From Cryptomeria japonica (lineage: Eukaryota; Streptophyta; Pinopsida; Cupressales; Cupressaceae): a DNA stretch of 64,000 bases. The first letter of the stretch is position 1; each line of letters opens with the position of its first letter. The position numbers and the translations under genes were made by a program. The DNA is taken from NCBI RefSeq assembly GCF_030272615.1, contig NC_081414.1, forward strand, positions 230,827,733 to 230,891,732. The letters are read 5' to 3'. A model generated the notes under the pieces. It was not told where the DNA came from, ran no database searches, and was given only the letters and a program-made list of their open reading frames with translations. This document shows positions 1 to 13,500 of the stretch, piece by piece.

Positions 1-926
1 TCTAATATATATTTTTGTCTTTGTATATTCCCAAAAGTATGCATCTAATTGATGATAAGAATCCTTCTTCAGGTCTTGCAACCATGGAGATTGGTTATAG
101 TCTGATTATAACCGATGTGCATTGATTCCAAGATGAACCATATTCAGTTGAACTATGAGTTAAGAGTGGAAAACAAATAAACATAGAATAGCTGCAATAC
201 TCGGCTATTATGCCCTCATGGGCTAGCAATCATATTCTATAGTGAATGCTCTGAGGTTGCTACTCAACCATACTATGCACAAGATATGAATGCAATATTC
301 AATTTTCTTATGAATAAGGTAAGACAGTGTATTCGATGAAAAGTAATAGAATATCATCATGATTTATATCTGTGAATAAATTTATCTTCCTTAAGTTCAA
401 GACTTGATAATGAATGAGTAAATCATTTAGGCTCTACAATTTATCTTAACAAGAAAGATCATGAACATGCAATAGCTATACATCGGCTACTCAAGGCAGA
501 ATTTACACGGCTATGTAATACAAAATAATCACAGTTAGGCATGATAGTATGTTCACAACTATCAGAGCAAGATTCTTTTCAATTCATTTTACTTTTTCTT
601 TTAATGAGTAATATTTCCATAGTCAATTAGTGATACACGATTAACCTCTGCATTTTAGTTAGATATGAAATAGATACATACCTTATGTGAGAGGAAATGA
701 GGAAGGAAATACCCCTCAAATGCAACATTTGCATGACTATGATAGAAGAGAATCTGGAAGTCTTTGTTTCCTCCTTCTTTCCCCACCACTAAAAGTTCAC
801 ATATGCAAAGGAAAAACAACTGATTATATTATATATATTCACCAAAATAGTACAGTGGTAAGCCTGAGGCTATAATCTACTCCTTTCTCTAAATTTCCTC
901 CATATTACAAAAGCTCCCTCCTTTAT
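1..926. other. No gene recognised; AT-rich DNA
   Basis: I see no long reading frame, RNA gene or terminal repeat here. The only open stretch is about 60 codons (687-875, plus strand), with no recognisable domain and no coding-like bias. It reads as intergenic or very old repeat DNA. Confidence 0.6.
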
Positions 927-1082
927 ATGAGAGTATACATTATCACCAAGCATTGTGGATTTTCAACATATAACCGTCAACTAACACTTTTGTTTCAAAC
1001 ATTACTTCGACTAGGTATTTTCTCCCTTCATCGAAATGTTGTGTTCGGTCACTGTGGTTGTCTCCTCACCGATACCTATCTG

Positions 1083-1890
1083 ATATCCATTAGTTTTTTA
1101 TGTCGAAAAACCTTGGGCTTTGGTGACCTCCTTTATTTTTCCACTGAAATACCTCTTCCATCGATATCACTATACCCCATCGATGAATGGATCTATTGTC
1201 TCACTGAAGCCTTTCTTTATCCTCTCTTGTCGTCTTCCACCAATAAAGTTATATCGGTGAAACAACACATATCGAAGACATGCCTTTAGCCTCCTCGAAA
1301 CCTATTTCCTCATTGATATATATCTGATGTCCATCGGGTTTCATGTCGAAGAAACCTTTGGCTTCGGTAACTTCCTTTATCCTTCCATCGAAACACTTTT
1401 TCTATCGACATCACTACACTCCTTCGATGAATGGGTCTATTGTTTCATCAAGGCCATCTTTCTTTTGATGATTTTCTTCCACTATCATCTTTCATCGATG
1501 AGCTCATTAGTAATCTTCCTCGATAAAGTTGCATCGGTAAAACCACACATATCGGTAACATGCCTTTTAGCCTCCTCGAAACCTATTTCCTCATCGATAT
1601 ATATTTGATGTCCATTGGGTTTCATGTCGAAGAAACCTTGGGCTTCGGTAACTTCCTTTATCCTTCCATCAAAACACTTTTTCTATCGACATCACTACAC
1701 TCCTTCGATGAATGGGTCTATTGTTTCATTGAGGCCATCTTTCTTTTGATGATTTTCTTCCACTATCATCTTTCATCGATGAGCTCATTAGTAATCTTCC
1801 TCGATAAAGTTGCATCGGTAAAACCACACATATCGGTAACATTCCTTTTAGCCTCCTCAAAACTCATATCCTTATCGATGTAGCTTCCTT
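1083..1890. repeat. Tandem repeat, unit about 281 bp, nearly three copies
   Basis: The words around 1327 (a TGTCCATCGGGTTTCATG-like start) recur at 1608 almost unchanged, giving a 281-bp period. A more diverged and shorter copy precedes them from about 1083. The copies explain the near-identical overlapping open frames at 1327-1608 and 1560-1883, which I do not believe are genes. The surroundings (about 930-2220) are full of TCGAT, ATCGG and ATCGAT words, giving the region a locally distinct composition. Its origin, whether LTR, satellite or decayed ORF, is unclear. Confidence 0.8.
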
Positions 1891-3999
1891 TTGTTTGATT
1901 GATATCATTCTTTCAATAAGAATGCTTCTTTCGATAATTTTCCTTCATGTTGCGCCGATGGTATTATTTCCTCGGAAGCCTTTTCCTGACGATGAAAACC
2001 GTCTCTGCTTTCTTCGATATCCTCTTTCAATGGAATCATTGCTTTTGATGAGTCCCTTTTAGAGTTCATCGGTGTTACCTTTCCTTTGATACCCTTTTTA
2101 TATCGATGAGACATCACTGGGTCTCATCGATACTATTTGAATTTTGGATATTTCGATAGAATGCTATTAGACTTGTTCGATAACTTATGGGTTATTATGG
2201 TATCAATGAAAATGATGATTTATTCCAAAGATAGATGGCTTCTATGATTTAATCTCTCAAATCAAGATATTTTACTTAATTCAGATTTGATGCTCAACAA
2301 GTTCCACAAGCTACACCTTTAGTTTATGTCCTAGCACGTCACCACAAGGAGGAAGGTTTATAAGAAAAGGACTGCATGCAACAGTCAAAGGGTTACTTCA
2401 AAGTTTGAATGAGAGGTTTGCCTCTTTATTGAAGGAGTTTCATAAAAATATGAAGAGAATCCATAAGGAAATTTGCAAAGCACCTCATGCCAACACCATG
2501 CAAACCACATGCAGAGTTTAGGCGTGATAGAAGTTAGCATCAAAGCTTTTGGAGAGAAATTGTCATAGTCATAACAGTAGATATCCACATTTGGAGGTAG
2601 GGTTTTCAAAACCCTATTTTAGAATTTTTAGTATCTTATTGTTTAAATCATGCATTGGATACACCTACAGTAATGATTCAAGCAAAAGTCAGGTTAAAGG
2701 AGAAATCTGATTATCTATAAAAAAATAATATAGTTTCAGCTTTGTGTTATGACAACATCTATAAGTTTGTCAATGCTTTCTTGCTCACCATAAGGGTTCC
2801 ACATATTATTTAAAAGGGTTGATTGTCTTGCTAGATTTTCTTTTTCCTTGAAGTGAGCAAATCCCTAGGTCTCTTTTGTTCCCTAGGATAGCTTAGAAAG
2901 TACAGTCATGCAAAAGTCATTTAGTGAAATCATCAAGAGTTTTTAATCCCAAAACAAATCTCAATCATAAATAGAAAAAGATGCAATAGTAGGATTGACA
3001 CAAACCAGATAAAGATCAAGTATGGGAAGCAGTGAGCAAGGTCTTTTACATATAGGGTAATAAAAGTAATGAATAGTGGCCCAAAATTATTCAAAAGGTC
3101 AAGAAATAGAGCAAGCTCGAGAGTCAAATTAAAAAAACAAAGACATCATATGATCATTGAGCAGTGATCTGAAATGCAAATTATAGCAAGGTATTGTGAC
3201 TATAAGATAGAAACCATCCTAGGAGCCTCCAATATATCAAAAGTTGAGAAAGTAGCAAGCTTACTGTACAAAGACAGTGATCACTATAAAGTTGCAGTCA
3301 AGTTCAAAGCATTGATTTGTGGGAACAAAGGGTTTCATATGGGGATAGAGCAGTCTCATGAAATATCATGACAGTTGTAATCATAATCTAAAGAGTAGTC
3401 AAATCTTCAAGATAGATTGGTGATAGTGCAGTCATTCATTAATTGTTTTGGACATTTCAAGCTATGTTTTCCTAATAGATGGTCAAGTATAGAACAACAA
3501 CACTCAGAAAATACAGTCTAGAGAGATTGCAGTCTACAGTAAAGCTAGTAGGCAGTCATGCCTAGTACTAAATAAAATGATAGTAATCAAGTCTACTGAG
3601 TGAAAAAGAGCAGTGTATAAGTTTCTAAAAGGTCTTTTCAAACCTTAACAACAAATAACACGTTATTATTGCAGCATTGTCAAAATTTGACAAGAACATC
3701 ACCTTATAACCTCAAGAGGCATAGCAATCATAGGGCAACTCATGTCAAATGTGCAACTCAATAGAATAAATAATCTTAGTTTGTAGCCCTATAGCATCAT
3801 AATGAAGTCCTTGACCAAGTATGCATACAAGAAACATCTAGTTCTATTAAGGAACAAGCATCAAAGTTAGAGGCTATGACAACTAGTCAAAAACATCAAG
3901 TACAAAAAGGTTAGTCTCAGTCACTAGAACACAATTTGCAACATGCATTAGGAGTTGTCCTCCTTACAAATAGTGCAACATTAAAAAGGTATTATCAAA
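1891..3999. other. Non-coding flank, no gene recognised
   Basis: The first 330 bp keep the TCGAT-rich texture of the preceding tandem repeat, and a 70-codon minus frame at 1905-2117 is probably chance. From about 2750 the sequence repeats words such as CAGTCAT and has no coding signal. The same texture resumes after 8196, consistent with one older sequence split by the solo LTR. Confidence 0.5.
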
Positions 4000-4004
4000 G
4001 CTAC
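4000..4004. other. Target-site duplication GCTAC (left)
   Basis: This matches the five bases at 8192-8196 exactly and supports insertion of the 4.2-kb LTR. Confidence 0.75.
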
Positions 4005-6399
4005 TGTAATGCCCCACCAGGAAACCCTGAAGGGATAAAGCCATAACACAAGAATAGAGTGCAATAATTTTTTTTTTAAAAGTTACACAACATTAAGATA
4101 CAACAAGCTATCAAAGATTCAGATTACATAGCGGAAGACAACAACTAACACCTAAAGAGTTTCCCAATGTGATTACTTAATTACACATTTAACTTAACTC
4201 ACACTAATAAATCCAATAAGCCGATTATCTTAAAAATGAGATAATTCTTAAACAAGGATAATTTCTTTTAGAAGATGAAAATATAAACCACATGCTAATG
4301 TTTATCCATTATGACTCATTCATACCTTACATTCAAGCTTTTCATTAAAAATATAAGCCATGCATCTAATATTCTAACCCACAAGAATTTCATCATAAAC
4401 TTATGAGATCTTTCCATGCATACTTAATTTCCTTAACAACAACTGAATATATTCCATTACTCTAAGCTACATTCTTTCACGATCCAATTTACTGCATCTA
4501 AGAGAGGACTGCATACATGCATTTAAAATTAATTTCATTTTATCCACTTATACATTCTATCAAAATGTCATTCATACATGCTAACGCTAAACATGAAACA
4601 TAAGAATAAAAGCATCACATAACACCAAGATGATCTCGGAGTTCACCCCTAAAGGGCTACATCTCTGGGTTTGCTCAACTGCAAGACCTCTCTGATAATT
4701 AATAAAGTTAAGAATACATGAGCTTCTCATTATTTACAATCCTGCCATCAAGGCGAAACATAATCAATATACAAACGACCACATTAGTCAATAAATACAT
4801 AAACTATCCTTGAAAAGGAAAGGATCCAATTGAACATAATCAAAGCTAATACAAAGGTACAATTGACAAGGGCATAGACAATAGGATGACCCACAAATGT
4901 GCTCCTATTAGACAATCCAACAACACACTAGCGAACGTAGGGACAAGTGTCATCACACAACCTGGTATGGTTACTATGGCAAGTCTTAATAGGTTCCGGC
5001 CCCATACGCTGGGTTGCCTTGGCCACCTAGTCCAAACCTCCAGCCCATTCAAGCCTCATGTGGACCCACACATCCTCTTGTGAAGACAAGGATGATGGTT
5101 TGTCATTTCAGGCCTTCTCACAGCATGTCGAGTCTGTGTTAGCACTCATCCCATGTGTGAGGCACAATTATTTTACTTAGAGATTAACATTCTAATCTAC
5201 TATTAGGTTATCATTTATTAGACTCACTTTCGATGGGTTATCTAGCAGCCACTTTGGGTGCGGCCCCCAATCGAAAGCCACTTTCCCATACGACACTAGA
5301 CTATACTCAAGTGACCTAAAAAACCAAGGAATACACATGGTCAAGCAAATAGATTTCAAAAGGGAGGGAACAACCATTTGGTCAAACACGACTCAAAAGA
5401 GGTACTCTTACTGACGGTGCTTTAACCAGAGACCTGGCCAACTATGGTCAACCATGAATCATCATTCAACACCCACATAAAGGACATGACCAATACAACA
5501 TCACAACAAATAATAGTCAACTCGAGACCGAGGACAGAAACAGGTATCCAAATCAACCATACGACAAGGTCCAATCAAACAAAGCAAGGCTTGCCATTAC
5601 TTAAGCAAAAGTGAATACATAAATTAAACTCGCATAGGCAATAACCAGAGGATACAATCTTTTCTGAAATGATTTAAACATTAAATGTCGATCAAGTTTT
5701 CTAAATGATTTAGGTCAGATTGCAGTTATCTATCTCATCTAAGAACAGGTTGTTCTTGGTTTTCTAACTCTCTAAGGTTCATTTGCTTCGAACATACATA
5801 AACATGCCATTATGAGTTCTCAAACCAATTTCACATAAATATAATTAAATGACCATTAACCAACTAAATAGGATATTTAATCTTCAATTAAAACATCATT
5901 GTCATACTGGTTCAAAATAATTCCTCCAAATTCATCTTTTCAGAACCAAGTTAAACTATATGGATCAAGGAAACATAAACATATAAGGAATCCAATTAAA
6001 GATAGTCCATTCCTAATTAACAATTATTTCCTTATGCGTATAGAAAAATGCCAAAATCAACTATTAATTAATATACGCATTTATTAATCCATGATTAATA
6101 AAATATAACAAATTAATAATTAATAGAACTATTAACAAATCAAGTAATTAATTAGAAAAATATTCATTAATAATAAAATAAAAATTTGAATATTAATTAA
6201 TGTATGTTTTCCCTTATACAATTAATTAATAGCAAATTAATAATAATTTATTACTTAATAAACATTTAAATCATAATTAATGAAACTTAATTAAAAATTA
6301 ACATTAAAATATATAAAATATTATATTTTTTTTATAATAAAATATATATATATAAAAAAATGTTTTTATAAAAAAAAATACAAAAAAATGGGAAAGGGT

Positions 6400-6570
6400 A
6401 CCCATGTGGGCCCCCCCTTGGGAGCTCATGCTGCCCCTTGGGGAAGCGCTACTTCCCAATGAGAGCACGCAACACCCCATGGGGAGCATTGCTGCCCCCA
6501 AAGGGAGCATGCAACATCCCTTGGGGAGCATTGCTGCCCCAAAGGGGATACGCAACACCCCTCCTTCCAC
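6400..6570. repeat. GC-rich minisatellite, period 41-42 bp, about 3.5 copies
   Basis: Starts at 6440, 6481 and 6523 share GGGGAGCATTGCTGCCCC-like words followed by an AACACCCC or AACATCCC tail. The repeat stands out sharply from the AT-rich LTR around it. It produces false open frames on both strands (6304-6570 minus and 6404-6679 plus). Confidence 0.75.
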
Positions 6571-7249
6571 GTGGTGGGGAAACTCTACTACGTGGGGGGG
6601 GGGTATAATTAAATTTTTTTCTTTGTTTTATTTTATTTTTTTATTTTTTTTTACAAAATTACTGCTAAACACACAGTAAATAAAAAAATACAGTCCCAGT
6701 GACTTTAAATAAAAGTTTTATTTTATTTCTAGAAAGCATGGGTTTCCAATATTTTCAAATACCCAGATCTAGAAATGGGAGGATTTCTCTAAAACCAAAT
6801 CCATATTGGCAAAATAAGGTTGATTAACATCCATATATCCAAACACAGGCGGATTTCTTTGATAAAAGCTTGAATTTGAAAGCATTTAATTGGAATTTTA
6901 ACAAATTTCCATGGTAAACAACCAATCTCAAGTTCATTTTTTGATTTTAAAACAATCAGAGCAACCATGATCTAAACTTGGACGGGAAACAGAACAAGAG
7001 GGGATTGGATTGGAATTAAATTTATAATTGTTTCATTTTCCCCAAATAGATGAGACTATTCCTTTTTTTTTTTTTTTCACAAACAAATTTCTTCAAAATC
7101 CAAAACAATTTCTAATAAACAAAGAAACCAAAATATAAACCAGAATCTTACCTCATATAGCAATCCTGGAAAATATTTAGTGAGGAGTCCAACCTGCAAG
7201 CTCCAAAAAAAATCCTTACTTTTGCAAAATCCCCAAATTTTCCTTCTAC

Positions 7250-7298
7250 AAAAATATTTTCCAAAATATTTTCCAAAATATTTTCCAAACAAAATATC
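7250..7298. repeat. Short tandem repeat, 13-bp unit AAAATATTTTCCA
   Basis: About four consecutive copies lie inside the solo LTR. A simple slippage repeat. Confidence 0.8.
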
Positions 7299-8191
7299 CT
7301 CCCAAAATAATTTTCAAACCTAGGTTAAATGGGGAAAAGTTTGACCAAATTTTTATTTTTGGAATTAAATTTTTTTAATTTAAAATAAATCACAAAAATC
7401 ATTCTTTTAAACTATATCAATAAATTAAATTTGCTATTCCCAATTTAAAATTGATTTTTTTCAAATAACTACATTTAACCTTTCTATTTCCAAAATGCCA
7501 ACAAGATAAATTAATTCTATTTCAATTAAATTTCGATCTTTCATTTCATAAGCATAAACATAATGCATTTAATATTTAAAATTAACTATTTAATTGAACT
7601 TGCTCCTAAACTAAATTGAGCACTTCAATTAACGATAATCACATAAAGAAACCTTGTTTAATCTAGTTCATTAATCTTTAATGCACAAACACATATTTAA
7701 TCGAATTAAATACTAAGGGCTAATTACTCAATTTAACCAAACACACCAAACACACAACCCAAGAACGCCAAACAAACAGACGACCCGCAACCCAACCAAA
7801 AGGGAAAACTGACAGACGACTAACGACGCTCAATTGAGCATGACTATGGTCAAACGAGGATCTCATGACCACCTAATCCAATTCTAAGGATTAAAGAGGT
7901 ACACTCAAACCTGGTAATCCAGGTGGACACAAACCTCGCACCCATGTGGTACTGTACTTGAAATCTCCTGCAACCAAGAGTCATACATGCATACATATAT
8001 ATACTTAATGAAAGTGTTAACCCGAGATTATAACACAAAATAGGATAATTAATAACTTGCATACAAACTGGTGCGAAAACCACTTCAACAGCTATGCACT
8101 AAATCAAAACATCTGACAATAATCATTGTATTAAAATAAACTAACCAAGGTCAAACCGAGATTAGAAATTGATTAGGGCAAGGGTACTATA

Positions 8192-8196
8192 GCTAC
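8192..8196. other. Target-site duplication GCTAC (right)
   Basis: This is the right partner of 4000-4004. Flanking texture matches on both sides of the element. Confidence 0.75.
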
Positions 8197-9278
8197 AACC
8201 ACAATTCAAAGAGGAAGCTTACAAAGATAGGACAAAGCTAGGTACAGTCATAAGTCAAGGCAAATACACAGTTGAAACTCAGTCCAAAATAGTGAAGAAG
8301 TGCAACAAATGACATGAGAAGTCTAAATAAGTATTATAGCAATCATGAGTTAAGGATTAATGAAGAGATTTTTTGCATCCATGATATAATCCTTAAAAGC
8401 ATCCATGATAGAATCTCAAACACACTTTTTACCATTCTCTTGATGATTGTGCTCAATTGTGTATGTCTTGCTTATGTATGAAAATGACATTTTGCAGCTT
8501 TCCACCGATGATGTATTCAAGATGTCTTTGATTTAGATATGGCATGAGCTTGGTCGTAGAGTGAGACTGGGGAGTTGGACCATCTCAACCATGGTGCACC
8601 TGCATATGTATATAATTTTGTGTATTCATTAAAGATTTTCATTTAATTTTAATCAACTAAAGAGAAATATTCATGACTTACAAGTAATAAAAAAACTTAC
8701 AAGGATGAGGCATATTCATAACTTTTGCAGTCCTACCTTGGACATCAACACTAGAAGCAACTCATATTGTTCATGTATAGACAAGACAATATGGGAGTTC
8801 ATTATACCTAGCAACTTGTGGTGTTGTTGTTCGTGTTGGCTCTGTTGGACCCTGCAATTAAGATTCAATATACATTATTCAATAAGATTAACTGTGCAAC
8901 ATAATGAAATATTGAAAAGTGTGTTATCTTGTTGAGCTTCGCTTGGTTTTGAGAATAGTTTAATATTCTCTACTTAATAGGGCCAACCACGTGAAGGTGG
9001 AAGCTCATTTGGCCTCTCCCCTCCCCCCCCCCCCTAACATCACTCTAAATTCCCTGTTAACATCTTATAACATTCATTCATTCTTTCTACCATTAATAAA
9101 ATATAGCATTCATTCATTAATATCACAAAATGTTCATTAACACATAACATTGATTAACATTAATTAACACGCAACATTCATCAATATTAATTAGCACATA
9201 ATTACATTCACTAACACATAAAAATCAGTCATTATCATATAAGTTAGATTACAATCATTTATTTCTTTGTTTTTTCTT
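8197..9278. other. Mostly non-coding; possible 3' tail of the CACTA element
   Basis: No intact gene. A minus-strand splice-acceptor-like site (TTGCAG) near 8855 precedes a short open stretch reading GPTEPTRTTTPQVARYNELP, which resembles the low-complexity exons of the CACTA gene to the right, so the element may extend into this interval. A run of C lies near 9020-9034. I could not find a CACTA terminus. Confidence 0.4.
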
Positions 9279-9421
9279 TCAAGCTATGAAAAGACTAAGT
9301 GGAACATCGATTTCTTCATCATTTCCCCCCTCTGCAAATGTTCTACCAACTGCCCGTGATCTTGATGTATGCCTAGTCCTATATTGAGGACGAGGACATT
9401 GAAGCAAAGGGGGGTCCTCTG
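9279..9421 (-). pseudogene. Putative last exon of the CACTA second gene
   Basis: After a TTATTGCAG acceptor the frame reads DPPLLQCPRPQYRTRHTSRS and continues with a glycine-rich acidic tail (EGGNDEEIDVPLSLFIA) to TGA at 9279-9281. Upstream short exons (about 9742-9667 with EHDVPHS, and about 9909-9846 with HEGLDVHPSSG) have matching donor and acceptor sites. These exons are low in complexity, so the assignment rests mainly on splice sites and order. Confidence 0.45.
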
Positions 9422-10060
9422 CAATAACAAAGAAATGGGTTAAATTCAATTTTTTTTTAATTATTGTTACAAGTATTTCATTAATTTAGAGAGCATAATT
9501 GTTGCGCTCTTTACCTGATGGGGCCACATCATTTTGTGTAGCCTCAACCTCAACATGCTGAACACCCTCTAGATCATTTGGAGTTGAAATACTAAAGGTT
9601 ACATTAATGCTCAATACCAATTCCAATTATATTTGTTTAAAGCAATAACAATGGTCTCCTTTACCTGAGTGGGGAACATCATGTTCTTGATGTTGTGTAC
9701 CTAGATCATGCTCCACTTGCTCACCACCGACTACATGCTCTAAAATATTAACAAAAAAGGTTACATTAATTACTACTCTAATTACAAATTAAGATGTTTA
9801 ATTGTATTAATAGCTAAATAAATAAATTTTAATAGCAAATGAATACCTCCACTACTGGGATGCACATCCAAACCTTCATGTGCAAGTGGTGTTTCACAAT
9901 TAGCAGGCTGCATTCCAATGACATGCACATTGTTATCATTGCTTGCTTATTTAAAACAAATATAGTCACTTTATGTTGGAACTCAACATTGATTAGATTA
10001 TTGGTAAAGTATTCAATTTGAAAGAACTTCCATTTAGCATATTTACCTATGTGACGGATG

Positions 10061-10459
10061 TGTTAGGGTTTCAAGCAAATCCGAAGCAAATATGAACTAA
10101 CAATTATATGCAGATTTAAATACAAAAGATAAACAAATAAAACAGGACACAGATAACACAAAGATTTAACGTGGTTCACCCAAAATGGGTTACATCCACC
10201 ATACACAGTCGTCCAATCTTTCTTATTATCTAGCAAAAATAGTACATCAACCTTACAATGCCTTAAGCATCCTAGCCGCTTATAACATGCATTTTTAGGG
10301 CAAAAACAAAGTCAGCCTTTTTAGGGTTTTATTACAATGTCGGTTTTCATCAACAAAAACATCCAAATTTTTTTTCCTCAGGGGCTGCCACCCCTGAACC
10401 CCGACAAGGATACGTGCTGAGTGTACAATACTTTGCTGATTAGTCGCCACATTTCAACA
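10061..10459 (-). repeat. Copia-1 3' LTR (399 bp)
   Basis: TG...CA ends. Shares the GATTTAACGTGGTTCACCC block and the rest of its length with the right LTR. Confidence 0.9.
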
Positions 10460-10519
10460 ATCTCCCACTTGGAGACTGATCAGGCTCCACATCGAACAAT
10501 CTCCCACTTGGAGACTGAT
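10456..10519 (-). repeat. Duplicated purine-tract segment beside copia-1 3' LTR
   Basis: A 25-bp block (AACAATCTCCCACTTGGAGA on the plus strand, then CTGAT) occurs at 10456-10480 and again at 10495-10519. The copy touching the LTR provides the polypurine tract (AAGTGGGAGAT on the minus strand). Confidence 0.8.
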
Positions 10520-13500
10520 ACTACATGACACCACTGTACATGCAACATCCGAAGACCAACAGAAACTGATGAAGAAATCAACTTCTCCTGTGGAACTACC
10601 TTTGTGAACATATCGACAGGATTCTCACTTGTGTGAATCTTGTCAAGCCGTAATTGACTCTCCTCCAAAACAGTCTGGATGAAGTGGTACCTGAGGTGAA
10701 TGGGCTTTGTCCTTGAATGAAAAGCAGAGTTCTTTGCAAGATGAATGGCACTCTGGCTATCAGTATACAATGGGCGATCCTCCTGTGTCTGACCCAATTC
10801 CTCCAGAAAACATTGTAACCAAATCATCTCCTTGCTGGCTTCTGCAGCAGCAACATACTCAACTTCAGTGGTTGAAAGTGAAACAACCTTTTGCAGCCTA
10901 GAAATCCAACTGACTGTAGTTCCCCCTATAGTAAAAACATACCCTATAGTGCTCCTCCATGAATCAATATCACCTGCCAGATCAGAGTCAACAAATCCAC
11001 TCAGAGCAACATTAGATCCTTTGAAACATAATGCCTTCATAGTGGTTCCTTTCAAATACTGAAGGATCCATTTCACAACATTCCAATGTTCCATACCCGG
11101 ATTATTCATAAACCTACTCACAACTCCCACTGCATGTGCAATATATGGCCTTGTGCATACCATTGCATACATCAGACTGCCAACAACTAATGAATACGGA
11201 ATGTTAGACATTTTCTTTACTTCTTCCTGTTCCTTTGGGCACATCTCCTTAGTCAATTTGAAATGACTAGCCAAAGGTGTACTAACTGCTTTTGCATCCT
11301 GCATGTTAAATCTTCTCAACACCTTCTTTATATATTCACTTTAGGACAAATTCAAGGTTTTATTTTTTCTGTCCTGTGTAATCCTCATATCCAGAATTTG
11401 CTTAGCTGCACCCAAATCCTTCATAGCAAATGACCTGGCTAATTTCTGTTTAAGATCATTTATGTGTTCCATGTTAGAACCAGTAACAAGCATGTCATCA
11501 ACATAAAGCAACAGGATAATATAACTGCCATTATCCAATCTCTTAAAATATACACAATGATTAGAATGACATCTATGATAACCATGTTGAAACTATCAAA
11601 TTTTAAATACCATTGTCGTGGTGCTTACTTTAGGCCATACAAACTTTTCGTCAACCTGCACACCAAGTTCTCCTTACCTTTGACCTCATATCCCTGTGGT
11701 TGTAACATGTAAATTTCCTCCTCCAAATGTCCATGGAGAAAAGTTGTTTTCAACATCTAATTATTCAAGATGTAAATCATCTACAGCCACAAGACTAAGT
11801 ACAGTTCTAATTGAAGTCAATTTTACAACTAGAGAAAATATTTTATCATAATATATACCCTTTTTCTGTGCAAAACCTTTTACCACAAGTCTGGCCTTAT
11901 ATCTTTTCTAACCTCCTTCCTCCTCCTTCAGCCGATAATCCCATTTGTTAGGCAAGGCTCTTTTTTCTATAGGTAAAGGGACTAAGTCCCAAGTCTTATT
12001 TTTTATCAAGGAGTCCATCTCCTCTTTCATGCCTAGCTCCCACTGTTGTTTGACATCCACCTGCATTGCTTCTTCATATTCTTCTGGTTCACCAGAATTA
12101 GTTAATAATATAGAATACAAAGAAGGAGAAAATCTTTCAGGGGGTCTACTTGACCTTGTAGAACGTCTAACACTTGTAGGAGTTTGTGAGACATTATGTT
12201 GTTGCTGAGCATCAGGTACCTATGGCATTTCATTTTCAGGAATCTCATCCAACACCACATATTCTTTCTTGTCCTGTTCATGCTTCTTGTCCTGCATCTG
12301 TTCTTTATACATAACCTTCTCATTGAATATAACATCTCTACTTCTAGTTATTTTCTTATTTTCAAAATCCCATAACCGATAGGCATATTCATCTATCCCA
12401 TATCTAATGAAGGTATATTTCTGAGATTTAGCATCAAGCTTGGTTCTGTTTTCTTTATCAACATGGATAAAAGCTTCACAACCAAAGGTTTTCAGAAAAG
12501 AATAATTTACCTTTTTACTAGTCCATGCCTCCTCTGGAATACCACCATCCAAAGGGGTTGAAGGTCCTCTATTTATCAAATAGACAATAGTATGTACAAC
12601 ATCTGCCCAAAAAATGTAAGGGCAATCCAGCATGCAATCTCATGCTCCTCGCACGTTCCATGATAGTCCTATTCATTCTCTCTAACACACCATTTTCCTG
12701 TGGAGTTCCTGGAACTGTCTTCTACTTTCTAATCCCATTTAAGGAGCAGTAATCTTCAAATGCTTTGCTGCAATACTCACCTCCATTATCCGATCTGAGA
12801 CACTTCAACTTTTTTCCTGTCTTATTCTCAACCAAAGCTTTCCATTTCTTAAAAGTTTCAAAAACATCTGATTTTTGTTTTAGGAAATATACCCATGTTT
12901 TTCTGGTTGAGTCATCAATAAAAATAACATAATAACAAGAGCCACCAAGAAATGATACCTGAGTTGGTCCCCATACATCTGAATGCACAAGCTCTAACTT
13001 CTCACTCTTCTTCTCTTTCCCAACCTTGAGAAATTTGACTCTTTTTTGTTTGCTATAAACACAGTTTTCACAGAACTCTAAATCAATCTTCTTTAGTCCT
13101 GGCAATAGATTTTTGGAGTGAAGGATTTTCATCCCTTTCTCACTCATGTGCCCAAGCCTATGGTGCCACATCATCGAATCTGTTCTTGCAACATCTATTG
13201 TTGTTGTCCCTGCAGTAACTTTATCTGTAGCAGCTAAGGTAGAGTAAGTGTTACCAGTACATAGATATAATGTGTCTACCTTCACACCTTTAGCTACTAC
13301 TAATGATCCTTTACCGACCTTCTAGATACTGTCTAAGAAGGTAACTATGCAACCTTCACTACCTATTTGCCCTGCAGAAATTAAATTTCTTCTTAAGTTA
13401 GGAACATGTCTTACCTCCTGCAGAAACCAGTCATTTCCATTCTGCAACTTCATCTTTATCTTTCCTTTTCCAACAATTTGACAGGGCTCATCATCACCCA

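Larger units (their letters stand above)
4005..8191. mobile_element. Solo LTR, 4187 bp, with 5-bp target duplication
   Basis: The block begins TGTAATGCCC and ends GGGTACTATA; its ends are imperfect inverted repeats, as in plant LTRs of the TGTAAYRCCC class. The five bases before it (GCTAC, 4000-4004) are repeated exactly after it (8192-8196). No gag or pol frame is present inside, which fits an LTR left by recombination between the two LTRs of a gypsy element. The canonical terminal CA is replaced by TA. The interior has an AT-rich core (about 6050-6360), a GC-rich minisatellite (about 6400-6570) and no credible gene. Lineage is unknown and orientation cannot be fixed without a relative. Confidence 0.75.

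Noticed and set aside
927-1883. Three similar plus-strand frames of 93-120 codons
   Set aside because: They are copies of a tandem repeat; reading frames overlap and no domain is visible.
6304-6679. Overlapping frames on both strands rich in Met-Leu-Pro-Gly
   Set aside because: Produced by the 41-42 bp minisatellite in the solo LTR; no start context or domain.
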